From positions 224,485 to 288,484 of the forward strand of contig NZ_JACHEM010000011.1 of NCBI RefSeq assembly GCF_014207445.1: a stretch of DNA of 64,000 bases, read 5' to 3'. A program made the position numbers and the translations under genes. The notes under the pieces were generated by a model, which did no database searches, was not told where the DNA came from, and worked only from the letters and a program-made list of their open reading frames with translations. The number at the start of each line of letters is the position of its first letter. Position 1 is the first letter of the stretch. The stretch comes from Streptomyces candidus. Lineage in GTDB: Bacteria > Actinomycetota > Actinomycetes > Streptomycetales > Streptomycetaceae. Shown here in pieces: positions 51,631 through 60,095 of the stretch.

Positions 51631-53151
51631 ATGTCAAGTCAGCCGAGAACCTGGGGGCTTGACGTGACCGGAGAACCCAACACCCGCCTGAACGACCTGT
51701 TCGGCCTCACCGGCTGGTCCAAGGGGGAACTCGCGAGAATGGTGAACCGGAAGGCGGCGGCCATGGGCCACCCGCAACTGGCCACCGACACCTCGCGGGT
51801 ACGACGCTGGATCGACATGGGGGAGTCCCCCCGCGATCCCGTGCCCAGGGTGCTGGAAGCTCTGTTCACCGAGCGGCTCGGCCGTGTCGTGACCATCGAG
51901 GACCTCGGGTTCGCTCGCACTGGCCGCACGGGACGACGAGGAGCCGCCGCGAAACAGGACGTGCCCCTCGGAAAGCCTCTGACGCCCGAAGAGTTGGCCG
52001 AGCTCCTCTCGGAATTTACGGGAATGGACCTCATGCTCAACCGACGCGGCCTGGTGGGCGCGGGCGCCGCGCTCGCCGCCGGCTCCGCCCTCACCAGCGC
52101 CATGCAGGACTGGCTCCACACCGAACCGTCCACCGCCGCCACCCCAGTTCACCCCCTGTACGCCGAACCCGCGGGATTCGACCGCTACGAGTCGGCGCCC
52201 GTCGGCACCGAAGAGGTCGAGGCTCTGGAAACCTCGGTCGAGGTCTTCCGCAAGTGGGACGCCGCCCGTGGCGGCGGCCTCCAGCGCAAGGCCGTCGTGG
52301 GACAGCTCAACGAGGTGGGCGGCATGCTCACCTACCGTCAGCCCGCCGACCTGCAACGCCGGTTGTGGGGAGTGGCAGCCAACCTCGCCGTACTGGCGGG
52401 CTGGATGTCGCACGACGTGGGCCTCGAACCCACCGCGCAGAAGTACTTCCTCATCGCCGCGCACGCCGCCCGGGAGGGCGGAGACCTTCCCCGCGCGGGG
52501 GAGGCCATGTCACGGGCCGCCCGCCAGATGGTGCACCTCGGCAGGCCCGACGAGGCGCTGGACCTGATGAAACTGGCCAGGACGGGTTCCGGGGACCGGA
52601 CCCTGCCGCGCACCCGGGCCATGCTGCACACCATCGAGGCCTGGGCACAGGCGTCGATGGGGCACGGGCAGGCCATGCGGCGGACCCTCGGCGAGGCCGA
52701 GGAACTGTTCGTGTCCGACAACGGCGACGTACCGGCGCCCAACTGGATGCAGATGTTCGACGAGGCCGACCTGCACGGGATGCAGGCGCTCGCCTACCGC
52801 ACCCTCGCCGAGCACGACCCGTCGGTCGCCAAACTCGCCCAGCGCCACGCCAGGCTGGCTCTCGAACTGCGCCCCGAGGGGCGCGACCGGTCCAAGCTCT
52901 TCGACCACATCTCGATGGCCTCGGCCTGCTTCCTCGGCAACGAACCGGACCGTGCCGACGTGTACGCGCGGCTCGCGCTGCGGACGATGAACGACACGTC
53001 CTCGCACCGCACCTGGGACCGGCTGCGCAGCATGTACCGGCTCACCGCGCACTACGCGGACTACCCGGCGATCGGGCAACTGCGACGCGACCTGGAGCAG
53101 GTGATGCCGAAGAAGGAGGGCGGGGGAGGCAAGGGCGTCGCCACCGTCTAG
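51631..53151 (+). CDS. NsdA/NsdB-like TPR regulatory protein
   Basis: A 506-residue regulator. Residues ~17-95 look like an atypical XRE-like helical domain (RLNDLFGLTGWSKGELARMV, VRRWIDMGESPRDPVPRVLE). The rest is a helical TPR-like solenoid (ALDLMKLARTGSGDRTL, AYRTLAEHDPSVAKLAQRHA). I relate it to Streptomyces NsdA/NsdB, which repress sporulation and antibiotic production; the family link rests on architecture and memory. The start is ATG 51631; GTG 51664 (MTGEPNTRL) is a good alternative. Its promoter region carries the 10-bp tandem repeats. Confidence 0.72.
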   Translation: MSSQPRTWGLDVTGEPNTRLNDLFGLTGWSKGELARMVNRKAAAMGHPQLATDTSRVRRWIDMGESPRDPVPRVLEALFTERLGRVVTIEDLGFARTGRTGRRGAAAKQDVPLGKPLTPEELAELLSEFTGMDLMLNRRGLVGAGAALAAGSALTSAMQDWLHTEPSTAATPVHPLYAEPAGFDRYESAPVGTEEVEALETSVEVFRKWDAARGGGLQRKAVVGQLNEVGGMLTYRQPADLQRRLWGVAANLAVLAGWMSHDVGLEPTAQKYFLIAAHAAREGGDLPRAGEAMSRAARQMVHLGRPDEALDLMKLARTGSGDRTLPRTRAMLHTIEAWAQASMGHGQAMRRTLGEAEELFVSDNGDVPAPNWMQMFDEADLHGMQALAYRTLAEHDPSVAKLAQRHARLALELRPEGRDRSKLFDHISMASACFLGNEPDRADVYARLALRTMNDTSSHRTWDRLRSMYRLTAHYADYPAIGQLRRDLEQVMPKKEGGGGKGVATV

Positions 53152-53201
53152 CGCCGCGGCACGCCCGCGGACCATCCCGACGCAGGCCGGCCGTCCGTTG
53201 G

Positions 53202-54626
53202 TCAGTCGTCGATCCTGGCGACCAGTACGCAGGCGTCGTCCTCGCGCTCCGTCTCGCCGAACTCCTCCAGTACCAGCCGTACGCACTCGCGTGCACTGTG
53301 GGCAGCGGCGAACCGAGGGGCGAGCGACAGCAGCCTGCCCCGGCTCTCGTGGTCCGTGCTGCTGCGCCGGGACAGCCCGTCGGTGTGCAGGACGAGCAGG
53401 TCGCCCTTGCGCAGGCTCGCTTCGGCCTCCTCGTACACGGCGCCGGGTGTGGCACCCAGCAGTACGCCGCGCGGCGGGTCCAGCGGGCGGCCCCGGCCGT
53501 CGCGGAAGAGGAGCGGGGCCGGGTGGCCGGCCTGCGCCCAGGTGAGGAGGCGGGTGCCCGGGTCGTACTGGCAGCAGACCGCGCTGCCCAGGGAGGGCTG
53601 CGCGGCGGACGTTTCGAGGAGTTGGTTGAGGTGCCCCATCAGCGAACCGGGGCGGAGCCCGGCCAGGGCCAGGCCGCGCAGAGCGCCGAGCAGCATCGCC
53701 ATCGAGGAGGTGGCGGGCACGCCGTGCCCGGTGAGTCCGCCGACCGTCAGCAGTGACCGCCCGCCGGACAGTTCCATCGCGTCGTACCAGTCTCCGCCGA
53801 CGAGTTCACCGCTGGCCGAGGGGAGATAGTAGGCGGCGAGGTCGAGCGCCCCGCCCGCCCGGAGCGGTGCCGCGCCGCGCCATGGCGGCAGGACGGCCTC
53901 CTGGAGCTGTACGGCCGCCCTGCGTTCGGCCTGGGCGAGCTGGCGTTCGCGCTGGAGCGAGTCCTGGTTCTCCCGTACGGCGCGCTGGGTGCGGCGCAGC
54001 GTGCTCACGTCGCGCAGCACCGCCCACATCGAGGCCGTGGAGCCGTCGGTGTCGAGGACCGGTTCACCCATCAGGTGCAGGGTGCGGACCTGGCCGTCGT
54101 CGGCACGTACGATTCGGAACTCGCCGTCCAGGGGCTTGCCGTCGACCAGGCAGTCCGTGACCATCGCGGTGAGCAGGTGCTGGTCCTCGGCGAGCAGCAT
54201 GGACGGCAGCTCGTCCAGGGTCAGCGGGCCGCTCTCCGGGGTACGGCCGAAGATCTCGTACAGCTCGTCGGACCAGCTGACCTCGTCGGTGAGCAGGTTC
54301 CACTCCGCGCTGCCCACCCGGGTGAGCAGCGATACCGGCGCCGAACCCGGGAGGGAGGCGGCGGACGGCTCCCGCGGCACCGGCAGGGACGGCAGGCCGT
54401 CCTTCAGCTGGCCCAAGTGGGCGCCCAGGTCGTCGAGTTGGTGGACGGCCAGATCGCACAGGGCGCGCTGCCAGCGCACCTCGGCGTCGTCCTCGTCCAC
54501 CGTGGCGTCCCGGCGGACCGCGTCCACGTCGCCGCGCAGCCGACGGGTCTGCGTGATCAGTGCGTCGACCATGCCCCGCTCGGGAGGCTGCGGCGCGGTG
54601 CGATCCGCGAACAGGGACGGCGGCAT
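53202..54626 (-). CDS. PAS-domain SpoIIE/PP2C-type phosphatase, possibly catalytically altered
   Basis: A 474-residue protein: an N-terminal helical region (residues ~1-95), a PAS domain (~100-215, EWNLLTDEVSWSDELYEIFG), a coiled-coil linker and a SpoIIE-type PP2C domain (~250-474). GGDWYD and the final EREDDACVLVA metal-site motifs are present. However, the normally invariant GDVxGHG reads GGLTGHG: the metal-binding Asp is a Gly. Such phosphatases control anti-anti-sigma factors. ATG at 54626. The enzyme may be weak or a pseudo-phosphatase sensor. Confidence 0.9.
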   Translation of the reverse strand: MPPSLFADRTAPQPPERGMVDALITQTRRLRGDVDAVRRDATVDEDDAEVRWQRALCDLAVHQLDDLGAHLGQLKDGLPSLPVPREPSAASLPGSAPVSLLTRVGSAEWNLLTDEVSWSDELYEIFGRTPESGPLTLDELPSMLLAEDQHLLTAMVTDCLVDGKPLDGEFRIVRADDGQVRTLHLMGEPVLDTDGSTASMWAVLRDVSTLRRTQRAVRENQDSLQRERQLAQAERRAAVQLQEAVLPPWRGAAPLRAGGALDLAAYYLPSASGELVGGDWYDAMELSGGRSLLTVGGLTGHGVPATSSMAMLLGALRGLALAGLRPGSLMGHLNQLLETSAAQPSLGSAVCCQYDPGTRLLTWAQAGHPAPLLFRDGRGRPLDPPRGVLLGATPGAVYEEAEASLRKGDLLVLHTDGLSRRSSTDHESRGRLLSLAPRFAAAHSARECVRLVLEEFGETEREDDACVLVARIDD

Positions 54627-54775
54627 GGCGTACTCCGATACAGGCGCGGCCGGAAGGGGTCCGTCGGGTCTTCGGGTCGTCGCGTACGTGGGCGTGAGAA
54701 GTCGACCGTTAAGACTTTGGCACAGCGGGCCGAGGGCCGTAAGGCGTTTGGCAACACTCGATCCGGTGGTGCATC

Positions 54776-54787
54776 CGGCATATGCCG
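54776..54787 (-). promoter_or_regulatory. 12-bp palindrome between the GT87 gene and the PP2C gene
   Basis: CGGCATATGCCG is a perfect palindrome 150 bases before the phosphatase start and 16 bases past the GT87 stop. It could be an operator or a short terminator stem; the sequence does not decide. Confidence 0.3.
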
Positions 54788-54802
54788 ACGGCCCCGGGAG
54801 GG

Positions 54803-56041
54803 TTACGGCTCCTTCCGTCCCAGCTGCCCCACGCGCCACAGCCGCACGGCGGACAGACCGGCCGCGGCGATCAGCAGCAGGTCCCGTACGAAGAGGTTGG
54901 CGATGGCTAGCGGATCGGCGTCGTCCCGCAACCCCCGGTACAGCAGGGGGAATCCGAGCGTCGTGAAGACACAGGCCGCCAGTACGAGCCACGCGGCCGG
55001 CCGCTGCGAGGTCTCCCGCCCCAACAGGCAGACGGCCGCCAGGCCGACCAGCCACACCAGGTACTGCGGGCTGATCACCCGGCTCGTCACGACGAACAGC
55101 AGTACGGCGGTCAGGGAGGCGTCCGGCAGGAGCCACGGCGCGCCGTCCGACGGCGCGGGGCGCCGGGTGCGCCAGTACAACAGCCAGCCCAGCGCCAGCA
55201 CGGTCAGGCACTGCATCACCAGGGACACGGTCTCCACGTACGGACCGACGAACTCGTGCGACCCGTCCTTCGCCTTCCACGTCCCGGACCACCCGAAGTG
55301 CCGGGCCACGTGGAACGGCAGCGCTCCCACCGACTCGATCTGGATGCCGCGGGACTTCTGGGCGGTGAGGAAGGAAAGGGCGTGCGGCATGGCGAGGGCG
55401 AACCCGGCGAGGAGCACCGCCCCGGTGAGCGCGGCCGACAGCCAGGAGTGGCGGGTGCGCCGGCCCCGTCCGGTGCCCGCGAGGAGCAGCGCGGGCCACA
55501 CCTTGATCAGGGCGCCGAGGGCGACCAGCGCGCCGAACGCCCGGTCGGCCCAGGGGCGTGACGAGGCGGCGACGACGAGCGCCGCCATCGCCACCGCGGT
55601 CACCTGGAGGTCGAAACGGTTCCACGGCATCGTCGACAGCACGGCGAGCGCGGCGGTCCACAGCCACGCCGCGGCCAGTGAACGGCCCTTGCGCATCGCG
55701 AGCCACAGGAGCCCCGCCGTCACCAGGGCGTCGGTGAGGGCGGCGGTCAGGACGAAGGCGTGACCGTAGTCGAGGGAGGGCAGCAGTCCCGGCGCGAGGA
55801 TCGGGAGGGCGGCCCCCGGCGGGTACTGCCAGCTCACGTCGTGGGCGGGGAACGTGCCCGACGCCAGTACGCCGAACCAGCCCCGGTACACCGTGTCCAC
55901 CGAGGGGTCGAGCGTGCCGTCACCGGCCAGCGGGGGCACCTTGAGCGCGGCCGCGACGAGCCACAGGCGGCTCAGGGCCCAGACGGCGATCAGGGTCCAG
56001 GGGGAGGCGGAGAGGCGGGCGAGCGGGCCGGTGCGGAGCAT
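54803..56041 (-). CDS. GT87-family polyprenol-phosphate mannosyltransferase-like membrane protein
   Basis: A 412-residue integral membrane protein with about ten hydrophobic helices. It resembles glycosyltransferase family 87 (PimE-like, GT-C fold): an early extracellular loop carrying acidic residues (PPLAGDGTLDPSVDTVYRGW), the FPAHDVSWQYPPGAALPILA region and VVTSRVISPQYLVWLVGLAA near the C-terminal third. Family members add mannose from a lipid donor to outer-leaflet glycolipids. ATG 56041. It is followed on the same strand by the PP2C gene 176 bases on. The acceptor is unknown. Confidence 0.82.
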   Translation of the reverse strand: MLRTGPLARLSASPWTLIAVWALSRLWLVAAALKVPPLAGDGTLDPSVDTVYRGWFGVLASGTFPAHDVSWQYPPGAALPILAPGLLPSLDYGHAFVLTAALTDALVTAGLLWLAMRKGRSLAAAWLWTAALAVLSTMPWNRFDLQVTAVAMAALVVAASSRPWADRAFGALVALGALIKVWPALLLAGTGRGRRTRHSWLSAALTGAVLLAGFALAMPHALSFLTAQKSRGIQIESVGALPFHVARHFGWSGTWKAKDGSHEFVGPYVETVSLVMQCLTVLALGWLLYWRTRRPAPSDGAPWLLPDASLTAVLLFVVTSRVISPQYLVWLVGLAAVCLLGRETSQRPAAWLVLAACVFTTLGFPLLYRGLRDDADPLAIANLFVRDLLLIAAAGLSAVRLWRVGQLGRKEP

Positions 56042-56167
56042 CCGTGCACTCTACGAGGGCGACGCGGACCGCAGAACGCCAGGTCAGCAGGGGCGGGCAT
56101 GAGAAGTGGGGGTTCGGGTACGCGCGGCAGACACTGGACATAGCGTCGTCGAGCCGAGGAGAGAGCC

Positions 56168-56332
56168 ATGACCGACCGCCGTCAGGACCGTCCGGAAGAA
56201 GAGCCCCCCGGGATTCCGAGGGACATGCCGGACCAGCAGGCACCGTCCACCGGGGACCCGGGGGACTCGGTGGAGGGCAGGGGCCCGGAGGAGCACAGGG
56301 AGGACGGAGCCGCCGAAGAGCCGACGGACTAG
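56168..56332 (+). CDS. Very small acidic hydrophilic protein
   Basis: A 54-residue frame starting MTDRRQDRPEEEPPGIPRDM and ending EEHREDGAAEEPTD. It is extremely rich in Glu, Asp, Pro and Gly with no hydrophobic core, so it is probably disordered. GAGGAGA lies 5 bases before the ATG at 56168, and a bidirectional-looking hairpin follows. It is divergent from the GT87 gene. There is no homology I can name; the strong ribosome site and terminator are the main support. Confidence 0.55.
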   Translation: MTDRRQDRPEEEPPGIPRDMPDQQAPSTGDPGDSVEGRGPEEHREDGAAEEPTD

Positions 56333-56378
56333 GGCAGCCGTCGGGCCGCCCCGTGCCGGCGACCCGGGCGAGGTCCGA

Positions 56379-56405
56379 GGAGGGGCCGGCGCGGCCGGCC
56401 CCTCC
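56379..56405. terminator. Hairpin terminator between convergent genes
   Basis: A perfect 12-bp inverted repeat (arm GGAGGGGCCGGC, 3-base loop) between the small acidic gene and the YbdK-like gene; its position suits termination of both. Confidence 0.75.
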
Positions 56406-56417
56406 GGTGCGGGGCTA

Positions 56418-57491
56418 CTACGCGACCGTCCTCCTCGCGCACTCCTCCACCACGGCGCGCAGGTCCCCCGTCCTGCGCAGCAGCTCGCGCTGCACGTGCG
56501 CTCCGTTGCCCCTGGCCAGCAACGCGTCCAGGTGCTCCTTGACCAGGTCGGCGTCCCCGCTGTCGCGCAGTGCCTCCGCGACGTGGTCGACCAACGCCCG
56601 TACCACTGTCTCCGCCGGAGCCGGTGTCATCGTCCGCGGGTCGACCAGGTCCCCGCACAGCCCCGAGCGCCCGGCCCGCCACGACGCCAGCCGCAGCAGA
56701 CCCACGCCGCTGTCGTCGGGCGGGCCGCCGGCCTTCCAGTCCCGGGCGGCGGTCTCCACCAGGGCCCGCACCAGTGCCGCGATCAGCACCGTGTCGTCCG
56801 CCTCCAGGCACACGTCCGGCACCCGGACCTCGACGGTGGGGTAGTGGCGGGACAGCCGGGCGTCGAAGTAGATCATTCCCTCGTCGAGCAGGGTGCCGGT
56901 CGCGAGCATGCCCTGCACCTGGCGGTGGTAGTTCTCGGCCGTGCCGAACCTCTCGGTCGCCCCGGTGGACGGCCAGCGCCCCCACACCCGGCTCCGGTAG
57001 CTGCTGTACCGGGTGTCCTTGCCCTGCCAGAAGGGCGAGTTGGCGCTCAGGGCCAGCAGCGCGGGCAGCCAGGGCTGTATCCGGTCGAGCACCGCGACGC
57101 CCTCGTCGTCGGACTCCACGGAGACGTGCACATGGCAGCCGCAGGTCAGCTGCTCCAGCGCGGTCAGCCCGAACTCCTCCTCCAGCCTGCGGTAGCGGTC
57201 ACCGGAGTTGATCGAGGGATCGACCGGCAGGGGGGAGGTGGCCAGCGCGGCGAGCTCGGCCCCCGCCCGGCGCGCACCGGCCGACGCCTCGCCGCGCCAG
57301 CGCCGGAGTTCCTCGGCCAGTCCCTCGATGGTGTGGCGGGGGCGGGTGGCGATCTCCAGTTGCTCCCGGTGCAGCTCTTTCTCCAGCGTGGATCCGTCCG
57401 GCAGCGCGGCCAGGATGACCCCGGACACGGCTCGCGGTGTCCCCTTGCTGTCGACCAACAGGAGTTCCTCTTCCACTCCCACACTTCGCAT
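56418..57491 (-). CDS. YbdK-family carboxylate-amine ligase (glutamate-cysteine ligase GCS2 type)
   Basis: A 357-residue ATP-grasp-like ligase of the GCS2 family. The start MRSVGVEEELLLVDSKG carries the EEE metal motif; CGCHVHVSVES and NSPFWQGKDTRYSSYRSRVW match the family substrate region, and VEVRVPDV the later metal site. Actinomycetes use mycothiol instead of glutathione, so this paralogue likely joins another carboxylate and amine. ATG 57491 chosen. It is divergent from the PTS genes across 137 bases. The product is unknown. Confidence 0.88.
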   Translation of the reverse strand: MRSVGVEEELLLVDSKGTPRAVSGVILAALPDGSTLEKELHREQLEIATRPRHTIEGLAEELRRWRGEASAGARRAGAELAALATSPLPVDPSINSGDRYRRLEEEFGLTALEQLTCGCHVHVSVESDDEGVAVLDRIQPWLPALLALSANSPFWQGKDTRYSSYRSRVWGRWPSTGATERFGTAENYHRQVQGMLATGTLLDEGMIYFDARLSRHYPTVEVRVPDVCLEADDTVLIAALVRALVETAARDWKAGGPPDDSGVGLLRLASWRAGRSGLCGDLVDPRTMTPAPAETVVRALVDHVAEALRDSGDADLVKEHLDALLARGNGAHVQRELLRRTGDLRAVVEECARRTVA

Positions 57492-57628
57492 GCGGTGGCC
57501 CTTCTCGGCATTCGGTTCTGGACGGCGGACAACACAGCGATCATGGCGGTGGCGGTACGAGTGCCCTGTTTCTCTACCCACGTGCTCCGGTCGCGCCGCA
57601 CGTTCACGACTGTGCAAATATCGATCTC

Positions 57629-58492
57629 ATGTCGGCACTGACTGATCTCCTTCCATCGGAAGCGGTACGACTCGACGTCCATGTGGCGGACTGGAGGGAA
57701 GCGGTCCGGGAGGCGGGCGACCTCCTCGTCGCCGGCGGGGTCACCGCCGCGGAGTACACCGCGGAAATGATCCGGAACGTGGAGGAGAACGGTCCGTACC
57801 TCGTCGTCGCGCCAGGTTTCGCCCTTGCGCATGCCCGCCCATCGCCTGCCGTACGCAGAACCGGAATGTCCTGGCTGCGGCTCGCGGAGCCGGTCGAGTT
57901 CGGGCACGACACCAACGACCCGGTGACCCTGGTGGTGGCCCTCGCGGCGCAGGACTCCGCGGCGCACACCACCGCGATGGGCGCCCTGGCCCGGCTGCTC
58001 GCGGACCCCAGGAATGCGCGCGCCCTGCACGAAGCGGCTACGCCAGAGGCACTGCACGCCGTACTCGCGGGGCCGCAGGACGGACGTACGACCGCGACGG
58101 CGAAGCCCGCGCCCTCCGCCGGCCCGCCTCCCGCCGACGCTCCGGCCACGGCATCGGCGCCCGGTGGATCCGCGTCCGCCGGCCCCGTGGTGTCCGCCGG
58201 GCCCGCCGTGCACAAGATCCTCACCGTCTGCGGCAACGGCGTCGGAACCAGCCTGTTCCTCAAGAACACCCTGGAACAGGTCCTCGACCGCTGGAAGTGG
58301 TCGACGTACGTGACGGTCGAGGCCACCGACACCATCTCCGCCAAGGGAAAGGCGTCCGAGGCGGTCGCCATCCTCACCTCCCGCGAGATCGCCAGGACGC
58401 TCGGCGACGTGGGGGTGCCGGTGAAGGTCGTCGAGGACTTCACCAGTACGGCGGAGGTGGACGGCGTGCTGCGGGACACCTACGACGTCTGA
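57629..58492 (+). CDS. Fused PTS IIA-IIB protein, ascorbate (Ula/Sga) family
   Basis: A 287-residue cytoplasmic sugar-phosphotransferase protein made of two domains. Residues ~1-150 are a mannitol/ascorbate-type IIA with the phosphorylated His in FALAHARPSP. An Ala/Pro-rich linker (~158-190) leads to a IIB domain whose phospho-cysteine lies in ILTVCGNGVGTSLFLKN. Together they pass phosphate from HPr to sugar carried by the IIC protein encoded next, 29 bases downstream. ATG 57629. E. coli UlaB and UlaC are separate proteins; here they are one chain. The actual sugar is unproven. Confidence 0.9.
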   Translation: MSALTDLLPSEAVRLDVHVADWREAVREAGDLLVAGGVTAAEYTAEMIRNVEENGPYLVVAPGFALAHARPSPAVRRTGMSWLRLAEPVEFGHDTNDPVTLVVALAAQDSAAHTTAMGALARLLADPRNARALHEAATPEALHAVLAGPQDGRTTATAKPAPSAGPPPADAPATASAPGGSASAGPVVSAGPAVHKILTVCGNGVGTSLFLKNTLEQVLDRWKWSTYVTVEATDTISAKGKASEAVAILTSREIARTLGDVGVPVKVVEDFTSTAEVDGVLRDTYDV

Positions 58493-58521
58493 TCACGGAT
58501 CCACCGCCCTGGAGGCAGCAC

Positions 58522-60087
58522 ATGGACCGGCTCGTTTCCTTCGCCGAGTTCCTCGTCAACGAGGTCCTCAGCCAACCCGCCTACCTCATCGGCATCATCA
58601 CCGCCGTCGGCCTGATCGCCCTGCGCAAGTCCGCGGGCCAGATCGTGGGCGGAGCCATCAAGGCGACGCTGGGGTTCCTGCTGATCGGCGCGGGGGCAGG
58701 GCTCGTGGTCGGCTCGCTCGCCCCGCTCGGAGAGATGATCCAGGGCGCGACCGGAGCGCACGGCGTCATCCCCACCAATGAGGCCATCGTCGGCATCGCA
58801 CAGGCGGAGTTCGGAGCGCGGGTGGCCTGGCTGATGATCGCCGGGTTCGCGGTCAGTCTGCTCCTCGCTCGTTTCACGCCTCTTCGGTACGTGTTCCTGA
58901 CGGGTCATCACATGCTGTTCATGGCGACTCTGTTGACCATGGTGCTGGCCACGGCCGGGCAGGGGTCGGTGGCAGTCGTGATCGTCGGAGGGGTACTTCT
59001 GGGTATCCTGCTCGTCGCGATGCCCGCCTTCGCGCATCCGTGGACCAAACGCATCACCGGCAACAACAGCGTCGCCATCGGCCACTTCGGCACCGCCGGC
59101 TACATCACGGCCGGCGCGGCGGGACAGCTCGTCGGCAAACGCAGCCGCAGCACGGAGGAGATGAACCTTCCCGAGGGGCTGCGTTTCCTGCGCGACTCGA
59201 TGGTCGCCACCGCGCTGTCGATGGTCCTCATCTACGTCATCATGTCCGTCGTCTTCCTCGCCAAGGCCGGCCAGGACGTCGCCTTCGCGGCCTTCGGGGC
59301 CGACGGGGCGGCCGCCACCGATGTCGGCAACTATCTGATGAAGTCCGTGATGCAGGGCCTCCAGTTCGGCATCGCCGTCGCCGTGATCCTCTTCGGCGTC
59401 CGGACGATCCTGGGCGAGCTGGTCCCCGCCTTCCAGGGCATCGCGAACAAGCTCGTCCCCAAGGCGGTGCCCTCGCTGGACGCGCCCATCGTCTTCCCGT
59501 ACGCCCAGAACGCCGTGCTCATCGGCTTTCTCTCCAGCTTCGTCGGCGGCCTCGTCAGCCTGGGCCTGCTCACCTGGATCTTCAACCCGGCCTTCGGGTT
59601 GGCCCTCGTCCTGCCGGGGCTGGTCCCGCACTTCTTCACCGGTGGCGCGGCCGGTGTCTACGGCAACGCGACGGGCGGGCGGCGGGGCGCGGTCGTCGGC
59701 GCCTTCCTCAACGGTGTGCTGATCACTTTCCTGCCGGCACTGCTGCTCAAGGTGCTGGGCGCCTTCGGGGAGGAGAACACGACGTTCGGCGATGCGGACT
59801 TCGGCTGGTTCGGGGCGATCATCGGAAACGTGGCGAAGGTCGGCGGCGGGGCGGCGATCGTGCTGATGCTGGCGGTCGGGGCGGTGCTGCTGGCCGGGGC
59901 GATCGTGATGCAGAAGCGGGTGGTGGAGACCGGCTGGGACCCCGGGGCGCGACGGGACGCGGCACTGGGCGTTCCCGTCCCCGCCGCGCCCGTTCCCGCG
60001 AACACCGCCGTGCCCGCGGGAAGCCAGGTCCGTATCGCCCCGCCGGCGGGGGCTCCGGCGCCGCCCCCGCCCACGGACGCCGGCTGA
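58522..60087 (+). CDS. ulaA: PTS ascorbate-type IIC permease (UlaA)
   Basis: A 521-residue integral membrane transporter of the PTS ascorbate-specific IIC family, which takes up and phosphorylates its sugar with the IIA-IIB partner. It has about eleven hydrophobic helices; the conserved GFLLIGAGAGLV, GVIPTNEAIVGIAQ, GNNSVAIGHFGTAGY and TWIFNPAFGLALVLPGLVPHFF regions are seen. GGAGG precedes ATG 58522. The C-terminal ~60 residues are Pro/Ala-rich and probably cytoplasmic. No ascorbate-catabolic genes (ulaD-F/ulaG) lie near, so the substrate could be another sugar acid. Confidence 0.9.
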   Translation: MDRLVSFAEFLVNEVLSQPAYLIGIITAVGLIALRKSAGQIVGGAIKATLGFLLIGAGAGLVVGSLAPLGEMIQGATGAHGVIPTNEAIVGIAQAEFGARVAWLMIAGFAVSLLLARFTPLRYVFLTGHHMLFMATLLTMVLATAGQGSVAVVIVGGVLLGILLVAMPAFAHPWTKRITGNNSVAIGHFGTAGYITAGAAGQLVGKRSRSTEEMNLPEGLRFLRDSMVATALSMVLIYVIMSVVFLAKAGQDVAFAAFGADGAAATDVGNYLMKSVMQGLQFGIAVAVILFGVRTILGELVPAFQGIANKLVPKAVPSLDAPIVFPYAQNAVLIGFLSSFVGGLVSLGLLTWIFNPAFGLALVLPGLVPHFFTGGAAGVYGNATGGRRGAVVGAFLNGVLITFLPALLLKVLGAFGEENTTFGDADFGWFGAIIGNVAKVGGGAAIVLMLAVGAVLLAGAIVMQKRVVETGWDPGARRDAALGVPVPAAPVPANTAVPAGSQVRIAPPAGAPAPPPPTDAG

Positions 60088-60095
60088 CGCGGCGG

